This document shows, in pieces, positions 1-7,856 of a stretch of DNA of 64,000 nt. Numbering within the stretch: position 1 is the stretch's first letter; each line of letters begins with the position of its first letter. The stretch spans positions 124,001-188,000 of the forward strand of contig JAKLJX010000014.1 of assembly GCA_023150945.1 (NCBI GenBank), read 5' to 3'. The translations under genes and the position numbers were made by a program. Source of the DNA: a bacterium (GTDB taxonomy: Bacteria > Zhuqueibacterota > Zhuqueibacteria > Zhuqueibacterales > Zhuqueibacteraceae). The notes under the pieces are model-generated. The model had not been told where the DNA came from, did not search any database, and saw nothing but the letters and a program-made list of their open reading frames with translations.

Positions 1-273
1 CGTGAGCATGCCCCCGATCGCCATGTTCCACCACAGCCAGTTGCCGCCGATGCCGTTGCGTGCCACCAACTCGGTAACGGCCAGCGGCGTGTCGGCGGCG
101 AAGGTGGTGGCAACCATGGCTGTGCCCGCCAGATACCAGGGAAGGTTTCTGCCGGACAGAAAAAAAGCCTCGGTGTTTTGGCCGGCGTGGCGGGCGTAGT
201 AAGCCGCAATCGCAAACACCGCCGCCAGCATGGCCACGATAACTGTCACGTCCAGCCAGTGAAGTGCCGGCAT
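1..273 (-). CDS. Sodium:solute symporter, N-terminal part (runs off left edge)
   Basis: The reverse strand reads an uninterrupted 91-codon N-terminus from an ATG at 273 to the window edge, so the 3' part is missing. It opens with a short periplasmic stretch and a hydrophobic helix (about residues 9-25). Next comes the conserved SSS-family segment with ...FFLSGRNLPWYL and then TTFAADTPLAV, typical of TM1-TM2 of Na+/solute symporters (SglT/PutP-like). The family couples Na+ influx to uptake of sugars, amino acids or related solutes in the inner membrane; the substrate cannot be told from this fragment. AAAGGG about 6 bases upstream of the ATG serves as a ribosome binding site. Confidence 0.85.
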   Translation of the reverse strand, partial: MPALHWLDVTVIVAMLAAVFAIAAYYARHAGQNTEAFFLSGRNLPWYLAGTAMVATTFAADTPLAVTELVARNGIGGNWLWWNMAIGGMLT

Positions 274-1209
274 GGTTTCCCTTTCTGGAGGTTATGGAGA
301 TTGGTAACGGACAACACTCGGCCGCGGTGCCTCAAACCAGCTTGGCGCCGCTTTGGTGGGGAGGAAAATGAAAGTGCGAAATCAATGCGCCGGGCTGGTA
401 AGGGGATGACACTGATCGGCAGGAGGAATGCGTCGGCGGGTACCACGCAGGACTGCCGTAGCTGACGGCGGCACCGCCGCGCGGCGGATGAAATGATGCG
501 CGCGCCCCGGGCATTGCCGCTGCGAAAGCCGCCGTGTCTTGACTTCGTGGCCATACCCGGTCCGGTGCGCCATCAAGCGTGGAAATGCAGAATCTGTTGC
601 CAGCAATCGGCTGAGTGCGTCAATCAGCCTGCTGAGAAGATACACTGCCTTTCAGGTTTGTCAAGCACTTTTTTGTGAAAGCCTGCCGGGAGGCATTACA
701 GGAGAGCACCGCTCAAAATCAAGGTAACCGCGCCCAAATTGATGGCGGGATTGGACCCTCGTCTTCGTTCGAGGCGGCCAGGAAACGTTGCAGAGCCGGT
801 GTCCCTCCAGAATCTCGAACTCTTGAGAAATCGTTCCTGCAACGGCTTGGCCGTTGCAGCAAGCGCCGTGGTGCTCCACGGCACCTGCAATTTTTGACAA
901 TGCCAAGCCCAACCTCACACCATCCCGTGTGTCATGCTGGAAGCAGCTTGCGCGTGCTGCGCCGCCATCGTGGATTTTGCGAGATGCCACCTGCTCAAAA
1001 AGATCCCGATGAGATGACACGATTGGTGGAGAAACCCACCAACTCGACATTGTCAAACGAGTGCCTGGTTGCTTTGCTTTGTATAAGTGATTCCGAGTGT
1101 CATTCAGAAGGAATCTTGCGAGGTACTTGGCACCGGGCTCAAAACTTCACAGGATCCTTGCTGAATGATATTGCTGGTAGCTATTCATTTCAAGGAAACC
1201 GGCCATTAG
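274..1209. other. Long non-coding stretch between symporter and sulfatase
   Basis: 936 bases with no gene I can support. Several frames are open (the longest about 180 codons at 675-1217), but they lack a plausible ribosome site, family resemblance or consistent codon use. The stretch contains one copy of a 25-bp dispersed palindromic repeat (833-857). Both flanking genes read leftward, so it holds the symporter's upstream region and the sulfatase's downstream region. I found no clear terminator or promoter. Confidence 0.6.
833..857 (+). repeat. Dispersed palindromic repeat, copy 1
   Basis: A 25-base sequence here occurs again, in opposite orientation and without mismatch, at 47440-47464. 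It contains the hairpin GCAACGGCttgGCCGTTGC (8-bp perfect stem, 3-base loop; a 9th pair forms in this copy). A chance 25-base match in 64 kb is negligible, so it is a true dispersed repeat of REP/BIME-like type lying between genes. Confidence 0.8.
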
Positions 1210-2859
1210 CTATCTGACCACTTGCAGGGCGCGCGTTTGGCTGAAGGTTGCAGTCGCAAAACGATAGAAGTAGGTGCCGCTCGGGTAGCGTGCCAGCTCG
1301 AGTGGGAGAGAATACACACCGGGGCCCAGTTCGCCGTGATGCTGCAGGAGAAGTTTGCGCCCCATGAGGTCGAAGATTTCGAGAGTGACGGGTTCGCGCC
1401 GCGGCAGGGCAAACCGAATCTCCGTGCTCGCCTGCACGGGATTGGGGTGGTTGGGGAACAACACAAAACTCGTGGGCTGAGGGGGTTCCTCCTGCATGCC
1501 GGTCTCGATGTCGGAGCGAAACTCATGCAACCGCTGCCGCAGGCGGCCAATTTCCGCGGCATAGACAGGGGAAGCGATTTGATTCTGCAACTGATACGGG
1601 TCATCGCGCAGATCATAGAACTCGGCACGGTCGCCCTGGGTCTCGGCATACACAAGATCTCCGGAGTGAATAGCGGCGTACAGCGGCCCGCCGCGCTGTT
1701 CCGGCCAGCCTTCGATGAGCAGATCCTGGCGCCAGTCTGGCTCGTTGCGCATCAGTGCCGTGAGCGCACGGCCGTCAACGTGCGGGGGAATGGGCAAGCC
1801 GGCAAGCTGCAGCACCGTCGGAGCAATGTCGATGTTCGCCACCAGCCGGCGTTCCACGCGCGGGGTGATCAGCGGCGGATAGCGCACGGCAAAGGGCACC
1901 CGAATCGCTTCTTCATATACGAACCACTTGCTCGCCAGGCGGTGCTCGCCCTCGTGAAAGCCGTTATCGGAAAGGAAGAACACCACGGTGTTGTCCAGCA
2001 ATCGGCGGTGCGCCAGGACAGCGAGCAGACTATCGTTGGCCTGATCGACGGAGTACAGACACTGCAACTGCCGGCGGCGGTGATTGTCCAGGCTGCGCGC
2101 CGCGCCGCGCGTCAAGCGCGGCAGGGCTTGAATCCACCGGGGTTTGTCGGAGACATCGGCTTCATCGTAACTCGGCGGGCGATGCGGCGGCAGATCGAGA
2201 TACCGCAGGGTGTCTTCGGGCGCAGGATCAACCGGCGCGTGCGGCGCGGTGTGCGAGAAGAACAGCAGAAACGGCTGCTGCCGGCCGGCAAGACTGTCCA
2301 GGAACGCCAGCGCAAAGTCGCGCAAGACGTAGGTGACGTAACCGGGTGTCGTCTGCCACACACCGTTGCAGTTGATCACGGGGTCGAAGTAAGTCGAATG
2401 GCCGCCTTTGCGCGCCGCCCAGAAGTCGAACTCCGGCCGCGGCAATCCGGTGTAGGAGTTCAAATACTTGCCCACGAATCCGGTGTAGTAGCCGGCGTCA
2501 TGCAAGCGCACCACGAAGGTTTCCTCGCGCAGCGGGTCTTCATTTATGCGCACGCCGTGCTTGTGCGCATACATGCCGGTAAGAATGCTGGACCGGCTCG
2601 GACAGCACAGCGGAGTGGTGACATAGGCGCGCGTGCAGGTCAGGCCTTCGTCGAAAATCCGCCGTTTCGTTTTGGGCATGAAATCCATCGAATCGAAACG
2701 CTGATCATCCGTGATGATGATCAGAAAATTGGGACGGCTGGTGCCGGTGGAATCGCCGGCCGGTTGCGCGGCGGCGACGTTGATACTCAACAGCAGCAGC
2801 AGCAGGGACAATCGCTTTCCGGGGCGGAACACGGGCAGGCGGATGGCTCTTCTTGTCAT
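1210..2859 (-). CDS. Secreted sulfatase with C-terminal type IX-like sorting domain
   Basis: A 549-residue exported enzyme of the type I (formylglycine) sulfatase family, hydrolysing sulfate esters of glycans or other organic sulfates. I start it at the ATG at 2859 because this places a signal peptide first (basic start, Leu-rich core to about residue 31, AAAQ cleavage). The frame is open further upstream, but that extension has no sensible N-terminus. The metal-binding Asp pair is at 51-52 (ITDDQ). The sulfatase signature Cys85-Cys-Pro-Ser-Arg marks Cys85 for conversion to formylglycine. Late motifs include SDNGFHEGEHR. The last ~87 residues (from about 463) form a FlgD-like Ig sorting module (NHPNP..., IFDLMGRK, YPSGTYFYR), as in T9SS-type cargo. 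No sulfatase-maturating enzyme is nearby. The substrate is unknown. Confidence 0.9.
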   Translation of the reverse strand: MTRRAIRLPVFRPGKRLSLLLLLLSINVAAAQPAGDSTGTSRPNFLIIITDDQRFDSMDFMPKTKRRIFDEGLTCTRAYVTTPLCCPSRSSILTGMYAHKHGVRINEDPLREETFVVRLHDAGYYTGFVGKYLNSYTGLPRPEFDFWAARKGGHSTYFDPVINCNGVWQTTPGYVTYVLRDFALAFLDSLAGRQQPFLLFFSHTAPHAPVDPAPEDTLRYLDLPPHRPPSYDEADVSDKPRWIQALPRLTRGAARSLDNHRRRQLQCLYSVDQANDSLLAVLAHRRLLDNTVVFFLSDNGFHEGEHRLASKWFVYEEAIRVPFAVRYPPLITPRVERRLVANIDIAPTVLQLAGLPIPPHVDGRALTALMRNEPDWRQDLLIEGWPEQRGGPLYAAIHSGDLVYAETQGDRAEFYDLRDDPYQLQNQIASPVYAAEIGRLRQRLHEFRSDIETGMQEEPPQPTSFVLFPNHPNPVQASTEIRFALPRREPVTLEIFDLMGRKLLLQHHGELGPGVYSLPLELARYPSGTYFYRFATATFSQTRALQVVR

Positions 2860-3195
2860 ATTCAGCTCTTTGCTGGAATGCGGGACGTGTGATTCGCGGC
2901 GCCGCGCAAGACACGAATCGTTTGGCATCCGGAAGTGCGCAGGAGTATTCGGCGCGGCCGCAATCTCCCGGGCTGCCGCTTGCAATACCTGCAGAGCGGA
3001 CCGGTTGCCGAAGGTTTTTGCCAGGCGCACCGCGCAAAAGCAAACGCAGGCAGCCGCAGCAGACAATGACGTTTTGGCTGAATTTCGGGAATGAGGAGAG
3101 ATCGCCCATTCAAAGCGCAGCAAATTCGATGGGAACGCCAGGACGGGTGGGAAGCGGGCGGCAAGCGGACACAAATGTAACTTGAGACAGGCGTG
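2860..3195. other. Intergenic spacer upstream of sulfatase
   Basis: 336 bases between the sulfatase start and the anti-sigma factor stop, both on the minus strand. The sulfatase reading frame stays open through most of it, but without a start that would make a better protein. I see no convincing promoter or terminator. Confidence 0.4.
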
Positions 3196-3873
3196 CTACA
3201 ACATGGAAAAGTCGCGCACCTGCACGCAGGAGCGTTCCGGCAGCAGCCGGCCGTGAACGAGCACACGATGCTTATGCCAGACCGCGGCCTGCTGCATCAG
3301 CTCATTGCCTTTTTCAAAGGCAACAATCGTGAGAATCCGGCCTTCGGCGGTGCGCAGGCCGAAGCGATGGCTGGCGTCGTGGCCGTGTGCCAATTGCAGC
3401 TCATCCAGCATGACGCAATCGATGCAAATGATTTCGCCTTCCAAGCTGGCGTCAATGGCCTGGAAGCGTCCGGCCTCAGCGGCGGAGGGCGCACGCATGG
3501 TAAAATAGACCAGCAAACCGGGCAGCAACAGCAGCACCGCCAGAGTTGCAAGAGCCGGCACGGGCTGCCAGCGAAAAAGCTGTCGCAACTGCTCACCAAA
3601 GCCGTAGCGCGCGGGATAGTCCGCCAGCGCCTGCTGCAGCCGCGCACGCAGCGAGGCGGGCGCGGTCACCCGGCGGGCATGCTGCTGCACCAGCAGCTTC
3701 ATCTGCCTTTGCTGCTGGACTTCCTGAGCACAGTTCGGGCATTTCCCAACGTGCTCTGCCACCGCGGCGGCCGTGGTCTCGTCCAACTCCCGGTCAATGA
3801 AGGCAGCGGCTCTTGCGATTACTTGTTCACAGGGCAATGTCATAACGCGCCTCGACAGCATGCGAAGTTTCAT
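3196..3873 (-). CDS. Anti-sigma factor, zf-HC2 domain, one TM, extracytoplasmic CxxC domain
   Basis: A 225-residue single-pass membrane protein. The start at 3873 overlaps the stop of the upstream sigma gene as ATGA, the normal coupling of sigma and anti-sigma factors. Residues 11-50 match the zinc anti-sigma (zf-HC2/ZAS) fold with Cys15 ... His41-x3-Cys45-x2-Cys48. One membrane helix lies at about 106-125. The extracytoplasmic part (130-225) has a Cys150-Ile-Asp-Cys153 motif followed by several histidines (163, 165, 169) and ends in an OB-like strand pattern (VHGRLL..CVQV). The cytoplasmic domain should hold the ECF sigma factor inactive until an envelope signal releases it. A redox or metal signal sensed by the CxxC/His domain is my inference. 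Confidence 0.85.
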   Translation of the reverse strand: MKLRMLSRRVMTLPCEQVIARAAAFIDRELDETTAAAVAEHVGKCPNCAQEVQQQRQMKLLVQQHARRVTAPASLRARLQQALADYPARYGFGEQLRQLFRWQPVPALATLAVLLLLPGLLVYFTMRAPSAAEAGRFQAIDASLEGEIICIDCVMLDELQLAHGHDASHRFGLRTAEGRILTIVAFEKGNELMQQAAVWHKHRVLVHGRLLPERSCVQVRDFSML

Positions 3874-4469
3874 TCCGGTGCGGGTTTTTGCGGTTTGATG
3901 GTGCCGGTGCCGCGGGCATACTCTCCCAGGTATTGCTGCAACTGCCGGCGGGCGCGCGACAGGCGTGACATCACCGTGCCGATCGGCACGCCCATGATGC
4001 CGGCGATTTCCTTGTAGGAGAATTCTTCGAGATCGCACAGCAGCACGACCATGCGAAATTCAGGGGAGAGTTTTTGCAGAGCGGCATTTACCTCGTCGCC
4101 AAAGAGATCGGCATAGCGCCGCTCGTCGTAATCGGTCTCGAATCGGTCAGGCCGTTCGCTTTCCGGCTGCGAATACGAGAGTGCGGTTTTTTCGAAATCG
4201 ACCTGCGGCGGCACGCGCTTCTTGCGGCGATACTCATTGATGAAGGTGTTGATCAGAATGCGAAAGATCCAGGCCTTGAAATTGGTGCCGGCTGCGAACT
4301 TGTCGAAGAAGCGAAAGGCGCGCAGGTAGGTTTCCTGCACCAGATCTTCGGCATCGAGGCGGTGCCGGGTAAGGCGTAACGCCAGGTTGTGCAGCGCATC
4401 CATCTGCGGAAAGGCGAGCGCCTCGAATTGGCGGCGACGCTCCTCCCCTGCCGGTTTCAAACGAAACAT
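3870..4469 (-). CDS. ECF-family RNA polymerase sigma factor
   Basis: A 199-residue sigma70-family factor with the two-domain ECF layout. Region 2 lies at about 25-85 (DAEDLVQETYLRAF at 39-52, then the -10 recognition helix). An acidic linker follows at about 100-125. Region 4 is at 130-182 with the helix-turn-helix EFSYKEIAGIMGVPIGTVMSRL. A good ribosome site (GAGGA) precedes the ATG. The zf-HC2 anti-sigma gene follows with a 4-base overlap, so the pair is co-translated. It presumably controls an envelope-related regulon. I could not find a second copy of a candidate ECF promoter that would point to autoregulation. Confidence 0.93.
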   Translation of the reverse strand: MFRLKPAGEERRRQFEALAFPQMDALHNLALRLTRHRLDAEDLVQETYLRAFRFFDKFAAGTNFKAWIFRILINTFINEYRRKKRVPPQVDFEKTALSYSQPESERPDRFETDYDERRYADLFGDEVNAALQKLSPEFRMVVLLCDLEEFSYKEIAGIMGVPIGTVMSRLSRARRQLQQYLGEYARGTGTIKPQKPAPE

Positions 4470-4624
4470 GAGATTCCTCGTTTCTCCCCGCCGCCGCGGC
4501 TGCCGCCGGGCAGTGGCAACTGCTCCCGGCGGCGCACCGGCTCACTTCGGGGGACAGTAAAATGAGGAATCTTTGGCAAAAACACAACCTCGCGCGTGCC
4601 GGACGGCGGCCGGAACACCGCGTC

Positions 4625-5170
4625 TCAGGAGGCCGGCGCATTGCGCAGCGCCTGCTCCAGCACTTCACGCAACTGGCCGGCGGAGAGCATGCCCACAAAG
4701 TTGTTGACCACCCGGCCGGCGCGGTCGATGATGACAGTTTGCGGAATGCCGTTGACGTTGTAGCGCATCGCGATTTCCGGCGAGCCGATCAACACGGGAT
4801 ACGCAATCGGAATTCGCGCCATGAACGCGGGCACGGCGGCGCGCGGGTCATCGTCCAGCGAGATGCCCAAGAACTCCACGCCGCGCTCGCGATAATTGGC
4901 GTAGACTTCATTGAAATCCGGAATCTCACGGCGGCAGGGCCCGCACCAAGTCGCCCAAAAATTCACCACTACCACTTTTTCACCTTCAAAACTGCGCAAG
5001 TTCACGGATTCGCCCGCGAGCGTCGGCAGGGTAAAATCCGCGAGTTTCTCGCTTTCCGGCACGGCCTGCGACGGTCTGCCGGCGGTTTGTTGCGCTTGTT
5101 GCTGCTCCTGGCAGGCGGTGAGGCCCAAGCCCAAAGCCAATACGATAATCGTTGCGCTTCCCAGTCTCAT
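4625..5170 (-). CDS. TlpA/ResA-type thioredoxin-fold lipoprotein
   Basis: A 181-residue periplasmic thiol-disulfide oxidoreductase tethered by lipid. The signal peptide ends in the lipobox LTAC (Cys20). The thioredoxin fold follows from about residue 42, with active site WCGPC (Cys76, Cys79) and the cis-proline motif GIPQT (Pro143). Proteins of this family reduce apocytochrome c or other exported thiols, or act as general redox partners. GAGGG sits 5 bases before the ATG. The gene reads toward the sigma/anti-sigma pair with a 155-base gap, so a functional link with the CxxC-bearing anti-sigma factor is possible but not shown. Confidence 0.92.
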   Translation of the reverse strand: MRLGSATIIVLALGLGLTACQEQQQAQQTAGRPSQAVPESEKLADFTLPTLAGESVNLRSFEGEKVVVVNFWATWCGPCRREIPDFNEVYANYRERGVEFLGISLDDDPRAAVPAFMARIPIAYPVLIGSPEIAMRYNVNGIPQTVIIDRAGRVVNNFVGMLSAGQLREVLEQALRNAPAS

Positions 5171-5579
5171 ACATACCCTCGAATTGATATGACAAAATGA
5201 ATAACAGCGGCGACGAGGGCAAATATTCCTCGTTTCCGCTTCACGGTGTGCGCAACAATAATCAATTATCCGGACTGAAACAACCGGAAATCACGGCCGG
5301 CGCGAGTGGCGGTGAATTCCCGTGAGATTTGTCGGCTAATGTGCGCGTCTGTCGGTATACTCTCTCGCATCACGGCCGCACACTTTCGCAACACGGCTGT
5401 TCCCACCTCCAACGCAACTGTCAGGCCCACCGCTCACGACCGGCAGGGAAAGCTGGCAGCTTGCGCTCACCTCCACGGCTCTTGCGCAGCAGCAATGCCG
5501 GCATCGAACACGCTGCCGTTCAACCGCGATTCATGTTCTCACGGGTCACACGCCCGTCTTCATTCGGAGAAACGCGACC
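5171..5579. other. Divergent intergenic region
   Basis: 409 bases between two divergent genes (thioredoxin lipoprotein leftward, TPR-like lipoprotein rightward). The part at about 5180-5290 is distinctly AT-richer than its surroundings, as expected for a promoter region, but no hexamer pair stands out. I see no RNA gene or small coding sequence. Confidence 0.4.
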
Positions 5580-6467
5580 ATGAACCTCAAATCTTCTCTC
5601 GCTGTTGGAATCCTGCTGGCGGTATTTGCCGCAGGCTGCAACATCTTTTCCCCCTTCAGCTCGGGTGACAAGGATAATGATCCCGAGGCCCTGTTGGCCG
5701 AGGCACAAGCCGAGCTCAAGAACAACAATCCGCAAAAAGCGCTGTCCCTGCTCGAGCGCGCCAAACAGAAGTCACCGGGAACGCCGTTGATTCGCTACTA
5801 TCATGCCGTCGCAACCATCCGCGCCTATGACGTCGATTTCGACGTCTTCATCGACGCGTTGCAGCCCACCACCGCGGCGCCGGCAGCCGACAAGCATCAC
5901 CGCAACCTGATCGCGGCAGTGAATGACACGCTGCAGTTGTTCAATTTCACCGAAGCCGAGCTGGCCCGGCTGCTCACCGTGTTCCATGCCGTGCGGGACG
6001 ACCTGGAGCCGGTGGTGGCGGGATTGATCACCGGCAAAATCAAACCCGGTGAGTTTCCCTTTGCCAATGACGCCTATCTGAGCTGCGGCGTCGCCTCCCT
6101 GGTTTACGGCTTCGTGCTGATGCTGGATCAGGATCACAACTACGCCACCGGCTTCCAACTGGATTCGCGTCTTTCCATCAACAAGGCCGCGGGCCTCTAT
6201 CAGGTTTTCGTTGCCGACCCGCAGAAAACCGCGAATCAGATTTGCCTGGAGGTCGAGAGCATCATTCAGGCGAACTATCCGCTGCTCGAGCAGGGACTGG
6301 TGTGCCTGTGGTACTACTACAATGATGCCACTTTCGGCCGCTTGCCCACCACGGTGGCGCCGGTTCCGCCCGCCGCCTTGCCGGGCAATGTGCGCAACAC
6401 GCCTTCCGGCCAGTTCTTGCGCGTGGTCTTCGAAGGCCTGAGCGCGCTGTACGGCTTCAAATGCTGA
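5580..6467 (+). CDS. Lipoprotein with TPR-like N-terminus
   Basis: A 295-residue predicted lipoprotein with lipobox FAAGC (Cys20). GGAGA precedes the ATG at a normal distance. Residues about 35-85 resemble a TPR pair (ALLAEAQAELKNNNPQKALS, LIRYYHAVATIRAYD). The rest is mostly helical and rich in LxxLL-type hydrophobic repeats, without a catalytic motif. Proteins of this kind often sit next to PorV-like outer-membrane proteins, and here the next gene downstream is one. I infer a periplasmic or outer-membrane-associated structural role. The exact family is not recognised. Confidence 0.75.
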   Translation: MNLKSSLAVGILLAVFAAGCNIFSPFSSGDKDNDPEALLAEAQAELKNNNPQKALSLLERAKQKSPGTPLIRYYHAVATIRAYDVDFDVFIDALQPTTAAPAADKHHRNLIAAVNDTLQLFNFTEAELARLLTVFHAVRDDLEPVVAGLITGKIKPGEFPFANDAYLSCGVASLVYGFVLMLDQDHNYATGFQLDSRLSINKAAGLYQVFVADPQKTANQICLEVESIIQANYPLLEQGLVCLWYYYNDATFGRLPTTVAPVPPAALPGNVRNTPSGQFLRVVFEGLSALYGFKC

Positions 6468-6620
6468 AGCGCAGCACGGTCTTTTGCCCTGATCGAAACC
6501 GGTCGAGCGCGAGGAAAACCGCCCGGCCGGATCACCCTGAAACGTTTCCGAGCATAACCAGCCGCCGGGTGGCTCAAGCACCGCCGCCCGGCCGGTGTTT
6601 TCCACCTTGATCAAATCTCG

Positions 6621-7778
6621 ATGAGCTGCCTACCTATGCGAAACCTCCTGCGATCCACGGTACTCGCGGTCTTGTGCTGGGTTGCCCACAGCAGCGCCCA
6701 GGACATGCCGCGCATGGTCGTCTACAATGTGCGCGCGCTCGGCATGGGCGGCGCCGCAGTGGCAGTGGCGGGTGAAGACAATGTCTTTTTCTTCAACCCG
6801 GCCCTGCTCACCACCTTGCGCTATGCGCGCTTCAACCTGGTTGATTTGAGTCTGCGCGCGAACACGCACGCGCTCAACCAGTATCGCTTTTATCAGGATC
6901 ATCGCGACCAGTTGAACAACATCAGCCGGCTGAGCACCGATGAGCTGAACGGGCTGTATCGCGAGGCGCTCGATGCCGCGCAGCGGCAGGCCATCGTCGG
7001 CGTGGAAGGTCCGGTACCCATTCACTTTCTGTCACGGCACCTCGGCTTGGGTGTGTTCAGCGCCGGCCAGGCCACCTACGAAATCTTCGCCGGCGCCACC
7101 GGCATTCCCCTGTTGGACGCCCGCTTGCAGGGCGACATGCAGGTGATGGCTTTGCTGGCGCACACGTTTTCCGCCGGCCCGCGCGGCCGCGCCGGCGACC
7201 TCAGCATCGGCGTCTCCGGAAAATATTTGAAACGCTGGCTCACGCGCAAGACCAAAAACATCTCGGGCTTCTCCAACAATGAAAGCCTGCATTTCTATCG
7301 CGGCCAAAGCATCGGTGTGGATGTCGGCGCCTTCTACACTTTGAACCGGCGCCTCCATTTCGGCGCAACGCTCTACGACCTCTTTGCCACGCCTTTCAAG
7401 TGGAATGTCAAGGGCGCCACGCTGGACAATCCCGTGCCGGCGGACAAGATTTCGCCCTCCTATCGTCTGGGCATGGTCTATCGTCCCGGCATCAAGTTCA
7501 AAAAGCTGTTCTACAATCTCACCCTCGCGCTCGACTTTGACGAGCCGTTCACCGGCGATGACACGTTCTTCAAGACGGTACACCTGGGCACCGAAGCGCA
7601 ATTGACGCCGCTGCTGGCCGCGCGCGCCGGCTTCAATCAAGGCTATCCCGCGGTGGGCGTCGGCTTGAATCTCTATGTCATCCGCGCCGACTATGCGTTT
7701 TATGGTGAGGAAATGGGCAAATTTGCCGGACAAACCGCCGCCTGGAATCATGCCGTGCGTGTGCAAGTCGGCTTCTGA
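6621..7778 (+). CDS. PorV/TraF-like outer-membrane beta-barrel protein
   Basis: About 385 residues with a signal peptide ending near SSAQ, followed by the typical opening of PorV/PorQ and TraF-like barrels: LGMGGAAVAVAGED, then FFFNPALL. The remainder alternates amphipathic strands with short turns and ends in a terminal aromatic residue (VQVGF), as outer-membrane barrels do. An in-frame ATG at 6636 would give a protein 5 residues shorter with an equally good signal peptide; neither start has a strong ribosome site. The preceding lipoprotein gene is 153 bases upstream. The family includes shuttle and porin-like proteins of type IX secretion and others, so the precise role is open. Confidence 0.8.
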   Translation: MSCLPMRNLLRSTVLAVLCWVAHSSAQDMPRMVVYNVRALGMGGAAVAVAGEDNVFFFNPALLTTLRYARFNLVDLSLRANTHALNQYRFYQDHRDQLNNISRLSTDELNGLYREALDAAQRQAIVGVEGPVPIHFLSRHLGLGVFSAGQATYEIFAGATGIPLLDARLQGDMQVMALLAHTFSAGPRGRAGDLSIGVSGKYLKRWLTRKTKNISGFSNNESLHFYRGQSIGVDVGAFYTLNRRLHFGATLYDLFATPFKWNVKGATLDNPVPADKISPSYRLGMVYRPGIKFKKLFYNLTLALDFDEPFTGDDTFFKTVHLGTEAQLTPLLAARAGFNQGYPAVGVGLNLYVIRADYAFYGEEMGKFAGQTAAWNHAVRVQVGF

Positions 7779-7800
7779 TGACGCGTCTCACCCCAATAAA

Positions 7801-7836
7801 AAAGGCCCAATGCCGCGGGTTGCGGCTTGGGCCTTT
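7801..7836. terminator. Bidirectional Rho-independent terminator
   Basis: A perfect 10-bp stem (AAAGGCCCAA / TTGGGCCTTT) with a 16-base loop, an A-rich run on the left and a T-rich run on the right. It lies between the convergent barrel-protein and M16 peptidase genes and should terminate both. Confidence 0.9.
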
Positions 7837-7856
7837 GTCTTTTCCCGACGCTTGTG

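Noticed and set aside
675-1217. 180-codon plus-strand frame
   Set aside because: No ribosome site, no family resemblance, runs through the palindromic repeat and into the sulfatase stop.
1222-2892. 556-codon plus-strand frame antisense to the sulfatase
   Set aside because: Shadow frame caused by high GC at third positions; the opposite strand has catalytic motifs and a signal peptide.
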